Shown: positions 38,429 through 47,224 of the stretch, piece after piece
How positions within the stretch are numbered: the stretch's first letter is position 1
How the letters are laid out: every line of letters starts with the position of its first letter
Assembly: GCA_963815325.1 (NCBI GenBank)
Contig: CAWFGG010000002.1
Location: forward strand, 62,001-126,000
Source of the DNA: JABDII01 sp963815325
Lineage (GTDB): Bacteria; Gemmatimonadota; Gemmatimonadetes; Gemmatimonadales; GWC2-71-9
Direction of reading: 5' to 3'
Length of the DNA: 64,000 nt
Notes under the pieces: model-generated
The model's input: only the letters and a program-made list of their open reading frames with translations
Database searches by the model: none
Told to the model about the DNA's origin: nothing
Translations under genes and position numbers: made by a program

Positions 38429-38722
38429 CTATCCTCCCGCCAGAGGAGGCAGGAGGGCCACCTCATCGCCGTCCTCCACCGCTGCCTCGGGGGTGGCATG
38501 GACGCGATTGACCGCGAAGGCGAGCGGAGGGATGGAAGGAGCGAGGTTCGGCTGCGTGGCGAGCACGGCGTGAAACACGTCTCGCGCGGTTGCCGGCCGT
38601 GGCAGCCGGACCGACAGGCTACTCGCGCCCAGCAGCTCGACGAGCTGGCCAAAGACCAGGACCTCGACCTGGATCGTGCTCGCCGCAGGCGCGGGCGCTG
38701 AAGGGTCTAGTCTCGCTCGCAT
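38429..38722 (-). CDS. moaD: Molybdopterin synthase sulfur carrier subunit
   Basis: Ubiquitin-fold sulfur donor that pairs with MoaE. The 97-residue protein ends in ALLPPLAGG, the required C-terminal Gly-Gly that becomes the thiocarboxylate. The N-terminal ~18 residues before VEVLVFGQLVELLG are extra, so a start downstream of the ATG at 38722 is possible. It is the first gene after the HU terminator. Confidence 0.9.
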   Translation of the reverse strand: MRARLDPSAPAPAASTIQVEVLVFGQLVELLGASSLSVRLPRPATARDVFHAVLATQPNLAPSIPPLAFAVNRVHATPEAAVEDGDEVALLPPLAGG

Positions 38723-38752
38723 AGTGAAGGAGCAATCTAGGGTGGAAAGCAC

Positions 38753-38779
38753 CGGGGCCGCACCCCATGCGCGGCCCCG
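38753..38779 (-). terminator. Rho-independent-type terminator after the HU gene
   Basis: Perfect 9-base GC arms (CGGGGCCGC and GCGGCCCCG) around a 9-base loop, about 30 bases beyond the HU-gene stop and just upstream of moaD. On the minus strand the stem is followed by TGCTTTCC, a weak T-rich stretch. Confidence 0.55.
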
Positions 38780-38810
38780 AGTCTGACAAACAACTTGCTG
38801 ACATGCCTCG

Positions 38811-39161
38811 CTACATCGAGTCTCCGGACGAGCCCAAACCTGGCGGCGGACCGCCGGCCGGTCCTTCGTAGTCGGCCACGAGGGTCCGGAGTTCTTTGCT
38901 CGGCTTGAAAACCGGAACCGGACGGGCCGCCACCTGGACCGGCTCACCGGTCCGCGGGTTTCGGGCCATCCGGGTCTTCCGGCGCCTGATCTTGAAGGTC
39001 CCAAACCCCCGAACCTCAATGTTTTGCTGGGTGCGCAGTGCCTCTTTGACAGCGTCCAAGAACGCGTCCACCACGCGGGCGCAGTCCTTCTTCGATATCA
39101 TGGGCCCCGAGGTACGGGCAATCGAGGCGGTGACGTATTCGACGAGATCAGCCTTGGTCAT
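38811..39161 (-). CDS. hup: HU/IHF-family DNA-bending protein
   Basis: Nucleoid protein that bends DNA. The core of about 93 residues is complete: MTKADLVEYVTASIA, the signature IEVRGFGTFKIRRRKTRMARN and the NPRTGEPVQV arm, with the conserved PxFKPSKELR. An unusual glycine/proline-rich tail of about 20 residues follows. It has its own promoter and terminator, so it is probably a separate, highly expressed unit. Confidence 0.93.
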   Translation of the reverse strand: MTKADLVEYVTASIARTSGPMISKKDCARVVDAFLDAVKEALRTQQNIEVRGFGTFKIRRRKTRMARNPRTGEPVQVAARPVPVFKPSKELRTLVADYEGPAGGPPPGLGSSGDSM

Positions 39162-39212
39162 TCATCCCCCAGGGAACCCCAGCGAGTCGCGGCTCGACCT
39201 TCTCTGGGCCAG

Positions 39213-39241
39213 AGGATACGAGCTTACCTATTGACTGTCAA
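39213..39241 (-). promoter_or_regulatory. Sigma-70-type promoter of the HU gene
   Basis: TTGACA (39236-39241, a perfect -35) is followed by a 17-base spacer and TATCCT (39213-39218). The -35 box lies inside the last codons of carA, and the spacer contains its stop. The predicted transcript starts about 45 bases before the HU ATG, which has a G-rich ribosome-binding sequence. Confidence 0.6.
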
Positions 39242-40358
39242 GGGGTTGGGGCATCCGGGCTCGTGGCGGGGCCCCGATGAGATCGAGAAATTCCCCAAAA
39301 TGAGGATAGGCGTCGTGGGGTCCGGGCGCGGCCTCGGGGTGGTATTGCACCGAAAAGACGGGCAAAACTCGGTGTCGCAGGCCCTCGATGGTCCCGTCGT
39401 TGAGGTTGATATGGCTCACCTCAAGTTCTGGCGCGCCAGCAACTTCGCGGTCGTTGCCCACGACCGTGAAACCATGATTTTGCGTCGTGATGAGGACCCG
39501 CGTGGTCCGGCAGTCGCGCACCGGGTGGTTACCTCCACGATGGCCGTAGGGCATCTTCGAGGTGCTCCCGCCGAACGCGAGCGCCAAGAGCTGGTGCCCC
39601 AAGCAGATACCAAAAGTCGGCAATCCGGAGCGCGTCAGGGTCCGGATGGTTTCCAAGGCGTAGCCGACGGCGGCGGGGTCTCCAGGACCGTTGGACAGGA
39701 ACAGGCCGTCCGGCTGGAAGCCTCGCACTTCCTCAGGCGAGGTCCTCGCCGGGACTACGGTCACGCGGCAGCCACGAGCCCGGAGCTGCCGAATGATGCT
39801 GCGCTTGATCCCGAAGTCGAACGCCACAACGTGCGGCCCTTCTTGACCTTCCGTCCAGGGTTGCGCCACGGTGGCGCGCGACGCGAGGTCGAGCCCGACC
39901 ATCGAGGGCCATGCGTCGAGAGCGGCCGAGAGGTCGGGCGTTGGCGCCCTGCCCTCTGCCAGTACCCCTCGCATCGCGCCGCGTTCCCGTATGTGGCGCG
40001 TGAGCCTCCTGGTATCGACCCCTTCAACCACCGGGATGCCGTACTCGGAGAGCCAAGCGCCGAGCGACTCGGTGGCGCGCCAGTTCGAGGGATGACGCGA
40101 AAGCTCCCGGACCACCACCCCCGCGACCTGCGGGCGGTCCGATTCCATGTCGTCCCTCGTGACCCCGTAGTTCCCTATCATCGGGGCCGTCATGACGAGA
40201 ATCTGGTCGAGGTAACTCGGGTCGGTGAATGCTTCCTGATATCCGGTGAGGTTGGTCGTGAAGACCACTTCGCCGAAGGATGCCCGGATGGGGGCCGGCG
40301 CGGTACCGGAAAACAGTGCTCCGTCTTCCAACAAGACGAAAGCGGGGCGATCACTCAT
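39228..40358 (-). CDS. carA: Carbamoyl-phosphate synthase small subunit
   Basis: Glutaminase subunit supplying ammonia for carbamoyl phosphate. The 376-residue protein has the N-terminal FGEVVFTTNLTGYQEAFTDPSY block and a class I glutamine amidotransferase domain with nucleophile in GICLGHQLLAL and the His-Glu pair in YHPEAAPGPHDA. The start ATG at 40358 (MSDRPAFVLLEDG) is preferred over an upstream, proline-rich extension. No carB is in the window. Confidence 0.95.
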   Translation of the reverse strand: MSDRPAFVLLEDGALFSGTAPAPIRASFGEVVFTTNLTGYQEAFTDPSYLDQILVMTAPMIGNYGVTRDDMESDRPQVAGVVVRELSRHPSNWRATESLGAWLSEYGIPVVEGVDTRRLTRHIRERGAMRGVLAEGRAPTPDLSAALDAWPSMVGLDLASRATVAQPWTEGQEGPHVVAFDFGIKRSIIRQLRARGCRVTVVPARTSPEEVRGFQPDGLFLSNGPGDPAAVGYALETIRTLTRSGLPTFGICLGHQLLALAFGGSTSKMPYGHRGGNHPVRDCRTTRVLITTQNHGFTVVGNDREVAGAPELEVSHINLNDGTIEGLRHRVLPVFSVQYHPEAAPGPHDAYPHFGEFLDLIGAPPRARMPQPLDSQ

Positions 40359-40398
40359 GCGATCGCCCCGCCGTGCCGGATGGTCAGAGCGCCGAGGC

Positions 40399-40791
40399 TC
40401 ACGGGCTGGGCGCGGGCTCGGTTTGGGCGGGTTGGCTGCCCGCAGGGGTTTCGCCAAGCCCGGGGATCGGCACTTGCCCCTGGGTCCCGTTCTGAGCCGG
40501 TGCCTCGACAGGCGCGGGTGCGGTGCGCAAGAGATCCTGAACTTCGCTGCCGCCGACTGCGCGATTCGAACTCAACAGGGTCAGAATCAGCGAGAAGAAG
40601 AGGAACAGCCCGCCCGACACCCAGGTGGTCTTGGTGAGCCAGGTGACAGCGTGGCGCCCGCCGAGCAGCGATTCGGTCCCGCCCGCACCGCCAAGCGACG
40701 CGAGCCCGCCGCCTTGGCCGGCCTGGAGCAGCACGACCACCGCGAGGACAATGGCATCGATGATGATGAGAACGAGAATGAATTGAAACAT
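40399..40791 (-). CDS. secG: Protein-export membrane protein SecG
   Basis: Accessory subunit of the SecYEG translocon. Two hydrophobic helices are visible (FQFILVLIIIDAIVLAVVV and GGLFLFFSLILTLL) separated by the conserved QAGQGGGLASLGGAGG loop with LTKTTW. The 130-residue protein ends in a proline- and alanine-rich tail. The tpiA-secG adjacency is common. Confidence 0.92.
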   Translation of the reverse strand: MFQFILVLIIIDAIVLAVVVLLQAGQGGGLASLGGAGGTESLLGGRHAVTWLTKTTWVSGGLFLFFSLILTLLSSNRAVGGSEVQDLLRTAPAPVEAPAQNGTQGQVPIPGLGETPAGSQPAQTEPAPSP

Positions 40792-40853
40792 GGCTCCGTC
40801 AGCGCTTTCCTGGGCGGGGAAGACTAACGCCGTGGCCGCGCACGGTCAACGGA

Positions 40854-41612
40854 CTACGCCCGGTCCCTGGCCGGAGCGACCAGCTTGGCCCATCCGGCGG
40901 GCTCGAGACTGGCCCCGCCAACCAACACGCCATCGAGCTCCGGCTCCGCCAGGAGCGCTTGGACGTTTCCCGTCTTCACGCTCCCGCCGTACAGCACTCG
41001 GATGCGTTCGCGCGCTCCTCGCTGCTCCAGGTGCTGCCGGATGTGGTGATGCACCAGTGCGGCGTCGGCGGGCGTTGCGTTCTTCCCGGTCCCGATGGCC
41101 CAGACCGGTTCGTACGCGATGAGGACCCGCCCCAGTTCCTTTGGGTCGACGCCAGCCAAGCCGGCTTGGAGCTGCCGCTGCACCACTGCCTCGGTTTGGC
41201 CGGCTTCACGCTCCTCCAACCGTTCACCCACGCACAAGACGGGAAGGAGTCCACCGGCGATGGACGCCCTGACCTTCCGTCCGGTTTCCTCGTCCGTTTC
41301 CCCGAACACGTGCCGGCGCTCGGAATGCCCCACCAATGCCGCGGTGGCGCCGCCGGCCACGGCCAGCGGGATGGACGTGGCACCCGTGTAGGCGCCGGAC
41401 GGCTCCCAGTGGATGTCCTGCGCGCCGACCCGGATGTCCGGGCGACCCCGAAACGCGTCAGCCGCGGCGGCAAGCGACACCGCGGGCGGGAAGAACCAGA
41501 TGCTCCGCCCTTTGACGACGGGCACGGCCGCGAGGAACTCCGTGGCGTAGGCGCGCGTCTCGGCGGGGCCGACGTTCATCTTCCAGTTTGCGGCGTAAAG
41601 CAGTTCCCGCAT
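40854..41612 (-). CDS. tpiA: Triosephosphate isomerase
   Basis: Interconverts dihydroxyacetone phosphate and glyceraldehyde-3-phosphate. The 252-residue protein has the catalytic lysine in AANWKMN, the histidine in VGHSERRHVFGE, the glutamate in AYEPVWAIGTG and the phosphate loop VLYGGSVK. It is the last of the gap-pgk-tpiA group. Confidence 0.96.
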   Translation of the reverse strand: MRELLYAANWKMNVGPAETRAYATEFLAAVPVVKGRSIWFFPPAVSLAAAADAFRGRPDIRVGAQDIHWEPSGAYTGATSIPLAVAGGATAALVGHSERRHVFGETDEETGRKVRASIAGGLLPVLCVGERLEEREAGQTEAVVQRQLQAGLAGVDPKELGRVLIAYEPVWAIGTGKNATPADAALVHHHIRQHLEQRGARERIRVLYGGSVKTGNVQALLAEPELDGVLVGGASLEPAGWAKLVAPARDRA

Positions 41613-41635
41613 TTCAGCCTCCGCGCGGTGACCGT

Positions 41636-42826
41636 TCAGGCATCGTCCAATGCCTGGACGCCCGGCAGCTCCTTGCCTTCGAGAAATTCGAGCGAGGCGC
41701 CCCCACCGGTTGAGACATGCGTCATCTGTTCCGAGAGCCCGGCCGCGGCGACGGCAGCCGCGGAGTCGCCACCGCCGACAATCGTGACGACGCCGCGCGC
41801 CGTCGCCGCGGCCATGGCCCGGGCAACCCCAAGCGTCCCACGATCGAAGGACTCGGTCTCAAACACACCCATCGGGCCGTTCCAAAGCACGGTTCCGGCG
41901 ACAGCGATGGTCTGGCCGTAGCTCTCGATGGTCGCGCGGTCGATGTCGTACATCCCCCATCCCGGAGGGATGGCGTCGCGCGTAACCTCGCGGGTCGCAA
42001 TGCCGGGCTCGAGCCGTTCGGCAATCACCGCCCCGCTCGGAAGCACGAGCTTGCCGTCCGCGGTGGACAGGAGGTCCCGGGCCATCGGGATGCGGTCGGA
42101 TTCGACCAGCGAGGTCCCGACTTCCAGTCCCATGGCCCGGAAGAAGGTGCACGCCATCGCCCCGCCGATGAGGATGTGATCCACCTTGGGGAGCAAGGCG
42201 CCAATCAGATCGATCTTGCCGGAGATCTTGGCGCCGCCGAGAATGGCGACAAACGGCCTGGCCGGCTGTTCGAGCGCCGCACCGAGGTAGCGGAGCTCCC
42301 GCTCCATGAGGAATCCGGTGACGGCGGGTTTGAGCAGGTGAGCCACCCCGACGGTGGTTGCGTGGGCGCGGTGAGCGGCGCCGAAGGCATCGTTGACGAA
42401 AAGGTCGCCGAAGGCCGCGAACATCCGGGCAGTGTCGGGGTCGTTCTTCTCCTCGCCGGGAAAGAACCGCGTGTTTTCCACCACGGCGACGGCGCCTCGC
42501 GGGAGCCTGGCCGTGGCCCGCACCGCCTCGGGTGCCGCGGGGTCTTCGATGAACGTGACCGGCTCGCCGAGCAGCCGCTCCAACTCGCGGACCACCGGCT
42601 GGAGCGTATACGCCGGGTCTCTCTTGCCCTTGGGCCGCCCCAGGTGCGACAGAAGCACCACCCGCGCCCCGCGCTCCTTGAGGTACCGAATGGTCGGGAG
42701 CGCCGCTCGGATCCGAGTGGCGTCGGTGACCGCACCGCCTTCAATGGGACAATTGAAGTCGACCCGCACCAACGCCCGCGTCCCGGCGAGCGTCTCGTGG
42801 CCCAGCGCAGACAGGCTGCGCTTCAC
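41636..42826 (-). CDS. pgk: Phosphoglycerate kinase
   Basis: ATP-forming glycolytic enzyme, 396 residues. Signature blocks are RVDFNCPIEGG, HLGRPKGKRDP, the nucleotide site LGGAKISGKIDLI, and the C-terminal GGGDSAAAVAAAG. The start is the GTG at 42826, whose GTGA overlaps the gap stop; the frame is open 12 codons further upstream but without a ribosome-binding sequence that fits better. Confidence 0.96.
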   Translation of the reverse strand: MKRSLSALGHETLAGTRALVRVDFNCPIEGGAVTDATRIRAALPTIRYLKERGARVVLLSHLGRPKGKRDPAYTLQPVVRELERLLGEPVTFIEDPAAPEAVRATARLPRGAVAVVENTRFFPGEEKNDPDTARMFAAFGDLFVNDAFGAAHRAHATTVGVAHLLKPAVTGFLMERELRYLGAALEQPARPFVAILGGAKISGKIDLIGALLPKVDHILIGGAMACTFFRAMGLEVGTSLVESDRIPMARDLLSTADGKLVLPSGAVIAERLEPGIATREVTRDAIPPGWGMYDIDRATIESYGQTIAVAGTVLWNGPMGVFETESFDRGTLGVARAMAAATARGVVTIVGGGDSAAAVAAAGLSEQMTHVSTGGGASLEFLEGKELPGVQALDDA

Positions 42827-43830
42827 AGCTGCCGGCCGATGTGGCGGATGAGATCGACGCACCGGGCAGAGTATCCCATCTCATTGTCGTACCACGACGA
42901 GACGTGGACCATGCTCCCCATCACCGTCGTCAGCTCGGCATCCACCGTGCTCGAGTAGAGGTTGCCGATGTAATCCACCGACACCAGCGGCTCGTCACTG
43001 ACGGCCAAGACGCCTTGGAGCGAGCCCCCCGCCGCCTCCCGAAAGGCGGCGTTGACTTCATCCGCCGTGGTGGCGTGCTCGACCGTGCACGTCAGCTCGA
43101 CAATCGACACGTTGGCGGTTGGGACCCGGAGTGCCACGCCGTCGAGCTTTCCCTTCAGCTCCGGGATGACCAGGGCCGTTGCCCTCGCCGCCCCCGTCGA
43201 GGTGGGAATGATCGAGAGGGCTGCCGCCCGCGCACGCCGCAGGTCCTTGTGCGGCAAGTCGAGAATCCGCTGATCGTTGGTGTAGGAATGCACGGTGGTC
43301 ATGAACCCCTGCACGAACCCGAACTTCGACCGGAGCACGTGCACCACCGGAACGAGACAGTTGGTGGTACAACTGGCATTGGAAATGATGTGATGGGCCT
43401 TGGGATCGTACGCGGTGTGGTTGACTCCCACCACGATGGTAATGTCCTCTCCCTTCGCGGGGGAGGAGATGACGACCTTCTTCGCCCCGGCTTTGAGATG
43501 CTTGCCTGCCCCCTCACGGTCCCGAAAAATGCCGGTGGCCTCGAGCACGATGTCCACGCCAAGCGCCTTCCATGGCAGGCTCGCGGGATCGCGTTCTGAC
43601 AAGACCTTGATCGGTTTCCCGCGGACCACGATCGTGTCGCCGGAGGATTCCACCGACCCGTCGAAGCGGCCGTGGATGGAGTCGTACATGAGCAAATGGG
43701 CCAGGGTCGGCGCGTCGGTGAGGTCATTCACCGCGACGATCTCGAGATCCTTGTCCGCTTGCTTGATGGCGGCGCGGAGTACGTTGCGCCCAATACGGCC
43801 GAAGCCATTGATTCCGACTTTGATGGTCAT
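42823..43830 (-). CDS. gap: Glyceraldehyde-3-phosphate dehydrogenase
   Basis: Oxidises and phosphorylates glyceraldehyde-3-phosphate. The 335-residue protein has VGINGFGRIGRNVLRAA for NAD, the catalytic cysteine in SNASCTTNCLVP and the C-terminal SWYDNEMGYSARCVDLI. I choose the ATG at 43830 (MTIKVGING), the family start. It is coupled to pgk. Confidence 0.96.
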   Translation of the reverse strand: MTIKVGINGFGRIGRNVLRAAIKQADKDLEIVAVNDLTDAPTLAHLLMYDSIHGRFDGSVESSGDTIVVRGKPIKVLSERDPASLPWKALGVDIVLEATGIFRDREGAGKHLKAGAKKVVISSPAKGEDITIVVGVNHTAYDPKAHHIISNASCTTNCLVPVVHVLRSKFGFVQGFMTTVHSYTNDQRILDLPHKDLRRARAAALSIIPTSTGAARATALVIPELKGKLDGVALRVPTANVSIVELTCTVEHATTADEVNAAFREAAGGSLQGVLAVSDEPLVSVDYIGNLYSSTVDAELTTVMGSMVHVSSWYDNEMGYSARCVDLIRHIGRQL

Positions 43831-43880
43831 CGATTCTCCTGAAGGTATGAAGCTGCCGTTCGATTCGTCCCGCAACCGAG

Positions 43881-44618
43881 CTAAGCCACAGGCTGTGGCG
43901 CTCGCGCAAATGTTACCGCATCTATCCGGCGGGCCCCGGCCCCGTCCAGCGCCGCTGCCGCCGCCGCCAGCGTCGACCCCGTGGTGAAGACGTCATCGAC
44001 CAGCACCAGGTCGAGCCCGGCGACGTCCGCCGCCGAAAATGCTCCAGCCACGTTGGCCCGCCGGGCTTCGGGCGTCAGGGCGGTCTGGGTGGCGGTCTCA
44101 CGCACCCGCCGCAACACCTGCTCCCGCACCGGGAGTCCGCGCGCCCGGCCCAATGCCCGGGCAATGTACTCACTCTGGTTGTATCCCCGAGTGCGGCGAC
44201 GGCGACGGCCCAGCGGGATCGGTACCAAGAATACTCCATCCGTCAATGGCGCGAGGCTTTGCATGACGCGAGCCATTGGCCGCGCCACTCCCCACCAGCC
44301 TTCGTACTTGAGCAGATGGGTCACGTGGCGGGCCCCGCCGGCGAGCCACACCGCACTCCGCACCCGCCGGAGCCCGGCAGGCCAGTCCGCGCAAATCCGA
44401 CACGGCATGTGGTATCCCACGGGCTGTCCGCACCGCGAACAGATGGGATCAGGCAACCGCGACCACCGGCTCTGGCAGAGGCCACAGATGCAGGGGTCGG
44501 CGCCGGCCGAGTCCGGGAGTACGTCACCGCAACTGAGGCACGCGGCCGGCAGCAAGAACCGCTCGACCCTGGCGGCGAACTCACCCAGGCCCGCGAAGCG
44601 CCTGCTCCACTGCCGCAC
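43881..44618 (-). CDS. comF: ComF-family phosphoribosyltransferase-like protein
   Basis: Member of the ComF/GntX family; in naturally competent bacteria it takes part in DNA uptake. The 245-residue protein has an N-terminal zinc-binding region (CLSCGD, CICGLC, CSRCGQP, CRICAD) and a phosphoribosyltransferase-like domain with FLVPIPLGRRRRRTRGYNQSE and the PRPP loop LVLVDDVFTTGST. The start at 44618 overlaps aroE by 38 bases, longer than its neighbours; a later start could not be found. Competence itself is not implied. Confidence 0.88.
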   Translation of the reverse strand: MRQWSRRFAGLGEFAARVERFLLPAACLSCGDVLPDSAGADPCICGLCQSRWSRLPDPICSRCGQPVGYHMPCRICADWPAGLRRVRSAVWLAGGARHVTHLLKYEGWWGVARPMARVMQSLAPLTDGVFLVPIPLGRRRRRTRGYNQSEYIARALGRARGLPVREQVLRRVRETATQTALTPEARRANVAGAFSAADVAGLDLVLVDDVFTTGSTLAAAAAALDGAGARRIDAVTFARAPQPVA

Positions 44619-45390
44619 GCATCACCTCCATCGGGGGCTCGTGCCGGGGAAACCAACGCCGAAACGCAGCCACGCCCTGGCCCAGCAGCATCTCACGGCC
44701 GTCCACGGCGGACAGTCCTCGCACTCGCACGTCCCGAATCCAGGGAGACTCCCCCGGCCGGTAGACCATATCGACCGCCGCCCGGGCGCGCGGAAGGTCG
44801 GCTCCGTCGAACGGCATCGGATCGTCGTCCTGCCACCCGAGCGGGGTCGCGTTGATGAGCAGGTCCGCATCGGGCAGCGGAGCGACTTCCACCTCTCTCG
44901 ATTTGGCGTACCCAACCAGCGACTCGGCGCGGCGCTCGCTTCGCGAACGCACCGCAACCCGGGCCCCGACCGTGCGGGCCGCCTCCACCACAGCGCGGGC
45001 CGAGGCTCCTGTCCCCGCGATGGCCCACACCTGACCCCCTCCAACGATTTCTGTCGCGTGGAGCACGCCGGCCACATCGGTGTTGTCTCCGGCGCTGGCA
45101 CCGTTCTCTCGCCAAAAGGTATTGCACGCATCGAGGGTGCGGACCAACTCGGTCGGACGCGAGACCGAAGCGGCGGCTCGGGATTTGTGTGGGCGCGTCA
45201 CGCTGCCACCTCCGCCTGCCGCCGTGAGCGTGGCGATGAGGGCCGCGACGGCGGCGTCCCCGCAGGGCAATGCGACGTACACGGCGTCGAGGCCCAGCAC
45301 GCGCATGGCCGCGTTGTGCATGATTGGCGACAGGGATTGCGACACCGGCGCCCCCAACACTGCGAAGACCCGCGTGTTACCGGTGACCAC
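44581..45390 (-). CDS. aroE: Shikimate dehydrogenase
   Basis: NADPH-linked reduction of 3-dehydroshikimate in aromatic amino-acid synthesis. The 269-residue protein has the substrate-binding GAPVSQSLSPIMHNAA, the catalytic lysine in VTRPHK, GDNTDVAG and the nucleotide loop IAGTGASARAV. The usual NVTVPHK is here SVTRPHK, a small variation next to the active lysine. It overlaps its neighbours on both sides. Confidence 0.92.
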   Translation of the reverse strand: MVTGNTRVFAVLGAPVSQSLSPIMHNAAMRVLGLDAVYVALPCGDAAVAALIATLTAAGGGGSVTRPHKSRAAASVSRPTELVRTLDACNTFWRENGASAGDNTDVAGVLHATEIVGGGQVWAIAGTGASARAVVEAARTVGARVAVRSRSERRAESLVGYAKSREVEVAPLPDADLLINATPLGWQDDDPMPFDGADLPRARAAVDMVYRPGESPWIRDVRVRGLSAVDGREMLLGQGVAAFRRWFPRHEPPMEVMRAAVEQALRGPG

Positions 45391-45862
45391 CGGAGCGTTC
45401 CCTCACGATCCGCGTGATGGCGGGTTCCAACAATCGTTCCAGTTGATCGAACGTATGGCGGTATTCCTGGAGATCGCCGCCGAAGGGATCGCGTACCTCG
45501 GGGTCCTCTCCGCCACCACCGGCATATTCGCCCAGGAGGTGGACCTTGTCGCCGCCGCCCAGCTCCTCCACCCTGGCCCGATGGTGGCGGGCCATCGTCA
45601 GGATCACGTCTGCTGCGGTGACGACCTCTCGGGTCAACAGCGTTGCCTGGTGCCGTGACAGGTCGATCTGCCGTTCGAGACCCACCAGATACGCTCCCTC
45701 GGAGACCGGAGCCCCATCCCACGCCCCCGTGCCCGCCGAGGCGACCGTGATATCGGATATACCGCGTTCCTCCAGGGTGCGCTTGGCCAGTGCCTCGGCG
45801 ATGGGACTGCGGCACGTGTTGCCGGTGCAGACGAGAAGGACGTGCATGGCCGGCAATGTCAT
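45377..45862 (-). CDS. Low-molecular-weight protein tyrosine phosphatase
   Basis: Phosphatase of the LMW-PTP family, used in bacteria to control capsule or exopolysaccharide kinases and other phosphotyrosine proteins; some act on arginine phosphate. The P-loop CTGNTCRS and the general-acid motif DPFGG are intact in the 161-residue protein. A second ATG at 45847 (MHVLLVCTGN) may be the true start. No tyrosine kinase gene is nearby, so the substrate is unknown. Confidence 0.92.
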   Translation of the reverse strand: MTLPAMHVLLVCTGNTCRSPIAEALAKRTLEERGISDITVASAGTGAWDGAPVSEGAYLVGLERQIDLSRHQATLLTREVVTAADVILTMARHHRARVEELGGGDKVHLLGEYAGGGGEDPEVRDPFGGDLQEYRHTFDQLERLLEPAITRIVRERSGGHR

Positions 45863-45878
45863 GGATCGGCCACGGCGC

Positions 45879-46529
45879 TCACGGCGCCAGGCTACCGACG
45901 CGGCGGCGCAATTCGGCCCGTGGAATCGCTCCCTCCCGGACCAACCGGGGAACGGGCGCGGTCAAATCGATCAGCGTCGACGGCGGCACATTCCCGAGCA
46001 CCCCGCCATCCAACACCAACAACTCTCCCCGCGCGATCTCCCGCGCAAAGGCCTCGGCGAGTCGGTCGGCGCCGGGCGCAGGCCGATCGCCCGGACGATT
46101 GGCTGAGGTGCTCGTGAGTGGCTGGCCAAGTCCTGCGATCAGCCGGCGGATGCCCGCATGCGATGTGAGCCGGACGGCGATCCCGCCCTCCGGTCCGCGC
46201 AAGGCATCGGGAAGCCGGCCTTCCCCACCCGGCAGCACGAGCGTCAGCGGCCCGGGCCAGAATTCTTCGGCCAGGACCGAGGCGGCATGGCTGAAGACCA
46301 GTCCGGTCTCTTCCGCCATGGCACGAGTCGATACGAGGAGTAGAAAAGGCTTGTTGGGCGGCCGGCCCTTGAGACGCGCCAGCGCCGCGAGGGCCGGCTC
46401 GGTGGGAATCGACCCCAGGCCGTACACCGTTTCCGTCGGATAGGCCAGGAGCCGCTCGGCCAGGAGGTGCGGCACCGCCGTGGCAATGGCCGCGTCGATG
46501 TCGGCGTCGGTACGAAACGGGAGGATCAT
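45879..46529 (-). CDS. tsaC: L-threonylcarbamoyladenylate synthase (YrdC/Sua5 type)
   Basis: Makes the threonylcarbamoyl-AMP used for t6A at position 37 of ANN-decoding tRNAs. The 216-residue protein contains LLAYPTETVYGLGS, KGRPPNKPFLLLV, FWPGPLTLVLPG and PLTSTSANRPGD, the expected blocks. No Sua5 C-terminal domain is present. The ATG at 46529 overlaps the ispD stop as ATGA. Confidence 0.94.
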   Translation of the reverse strand: MILPFRTDADIDAAIATAVPHLLAERLLAYPTETVYGLGSIPTEPALAALARLKGRPPNKPFLLLVSTRAMAEETGLVFSHAASVLAEEFWPGPLTLVLPGGEGRLPDALRGPEGGIAVRLTSHAGIRRLIAGLGQPLTSTSANRPGDRPAPGADRLAEAFAREIARGELLVLDGGVLGNVPPSTLIDLTAPVPRLVREGAIPRAELRRRVGSLAP

Positions 46530-47224
46530 CGTAGCTGGTCCACCAACCACTCGGCCAACGCGAGATCGTGCGGCGAGGTGATCTTGATGTTGCGCGGTGA
46601 GTCCGGCACCATCTCCACCCGTTCTCCGACCTGCTCCACCAGGCTCGCGTCATCGGTCCCTGACACGCCCGCCGTGGCCGCACGCTGGTGCGCGTCCTCG
46701 AGCATCCGCCGGGGAAACCCTTGCGGGGTTCGCGCCCGCCACAACTGCTCCCGGGGCAGCGTCTCGACAACGACGACGGTGCCGTTGTCATCGGTCACGT
46801 GCTTGACCGTATCGGTGAGCGGGACCCCGGCGACAGCGCCGATGCCACGGCGTGCGACGGCGATCACGGCATCCAGGACATCAGACTCGACAAATGGCCG
46901 CGCGCCATCGTGCACCAGCACCGTCCGGCACTCGGCCGGCAGTACGCCCAGCCCGGCGCGCACGGAGTCGGCCCGCTCGTCACCGCCGGCCACCAGTGTC
47001 ACGCGCTCCTTTTGAAGCTTGGCGAGCCACCTCGGTGGTGCCTCGACATCGGGTTGGCGAAGGGCGATGACCACGTGCGCTACATCGGCGTGCGCCAGAA
47101 ACGGGCGCACCGCCCTCGCCAGGATCGGCATGCCCCCAACCATGCGAAACGGCTTGGGCAGTGTGCCACCCATCCGGCTTCCGCGTCCCGCCGCGACGAT
47201 GATGGCGCCGACGTCACGCGGCAA
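46526..47224 (-). CDS. ispD: 2-C-methyl-D-erythritol 4-phosphate cytidylyltransferase
   Basis: Third step of the non-mevalonate isoprenoid pathway. The 232-residue protein has the nucleotidyltransferase loop IVAAGRGSRMGGTLPKPF, VLVHDGARPF and RTPQGFPR. The start appears to be a TTG at 47224, inside the last codons of radA; no ATG or GTG lies closer to the conserved N-terminus. ispF is not adjacent. Confidence 0.94.
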   Translation of the reverse strand: MPRDVGAIIVAAGRGSRMGGTLPKPFRMVGGMPILARAVRPFLAHADVAHVVIALRQPDVEAPPRWLAKLQKERVTLVAGGDERADSVRAGLGVLPAECRTVLVHDGARPFVESDVLDAVIAVARRGIGAVAGVPLTDTVKHVTDDNGTVVVVETLPREQLWRARTPQGFPRRMLEDAHQRAATAGVSGTDDASLVEQVGERVEMVPDSPRNIKITSPHDLALAEWLVDQLR

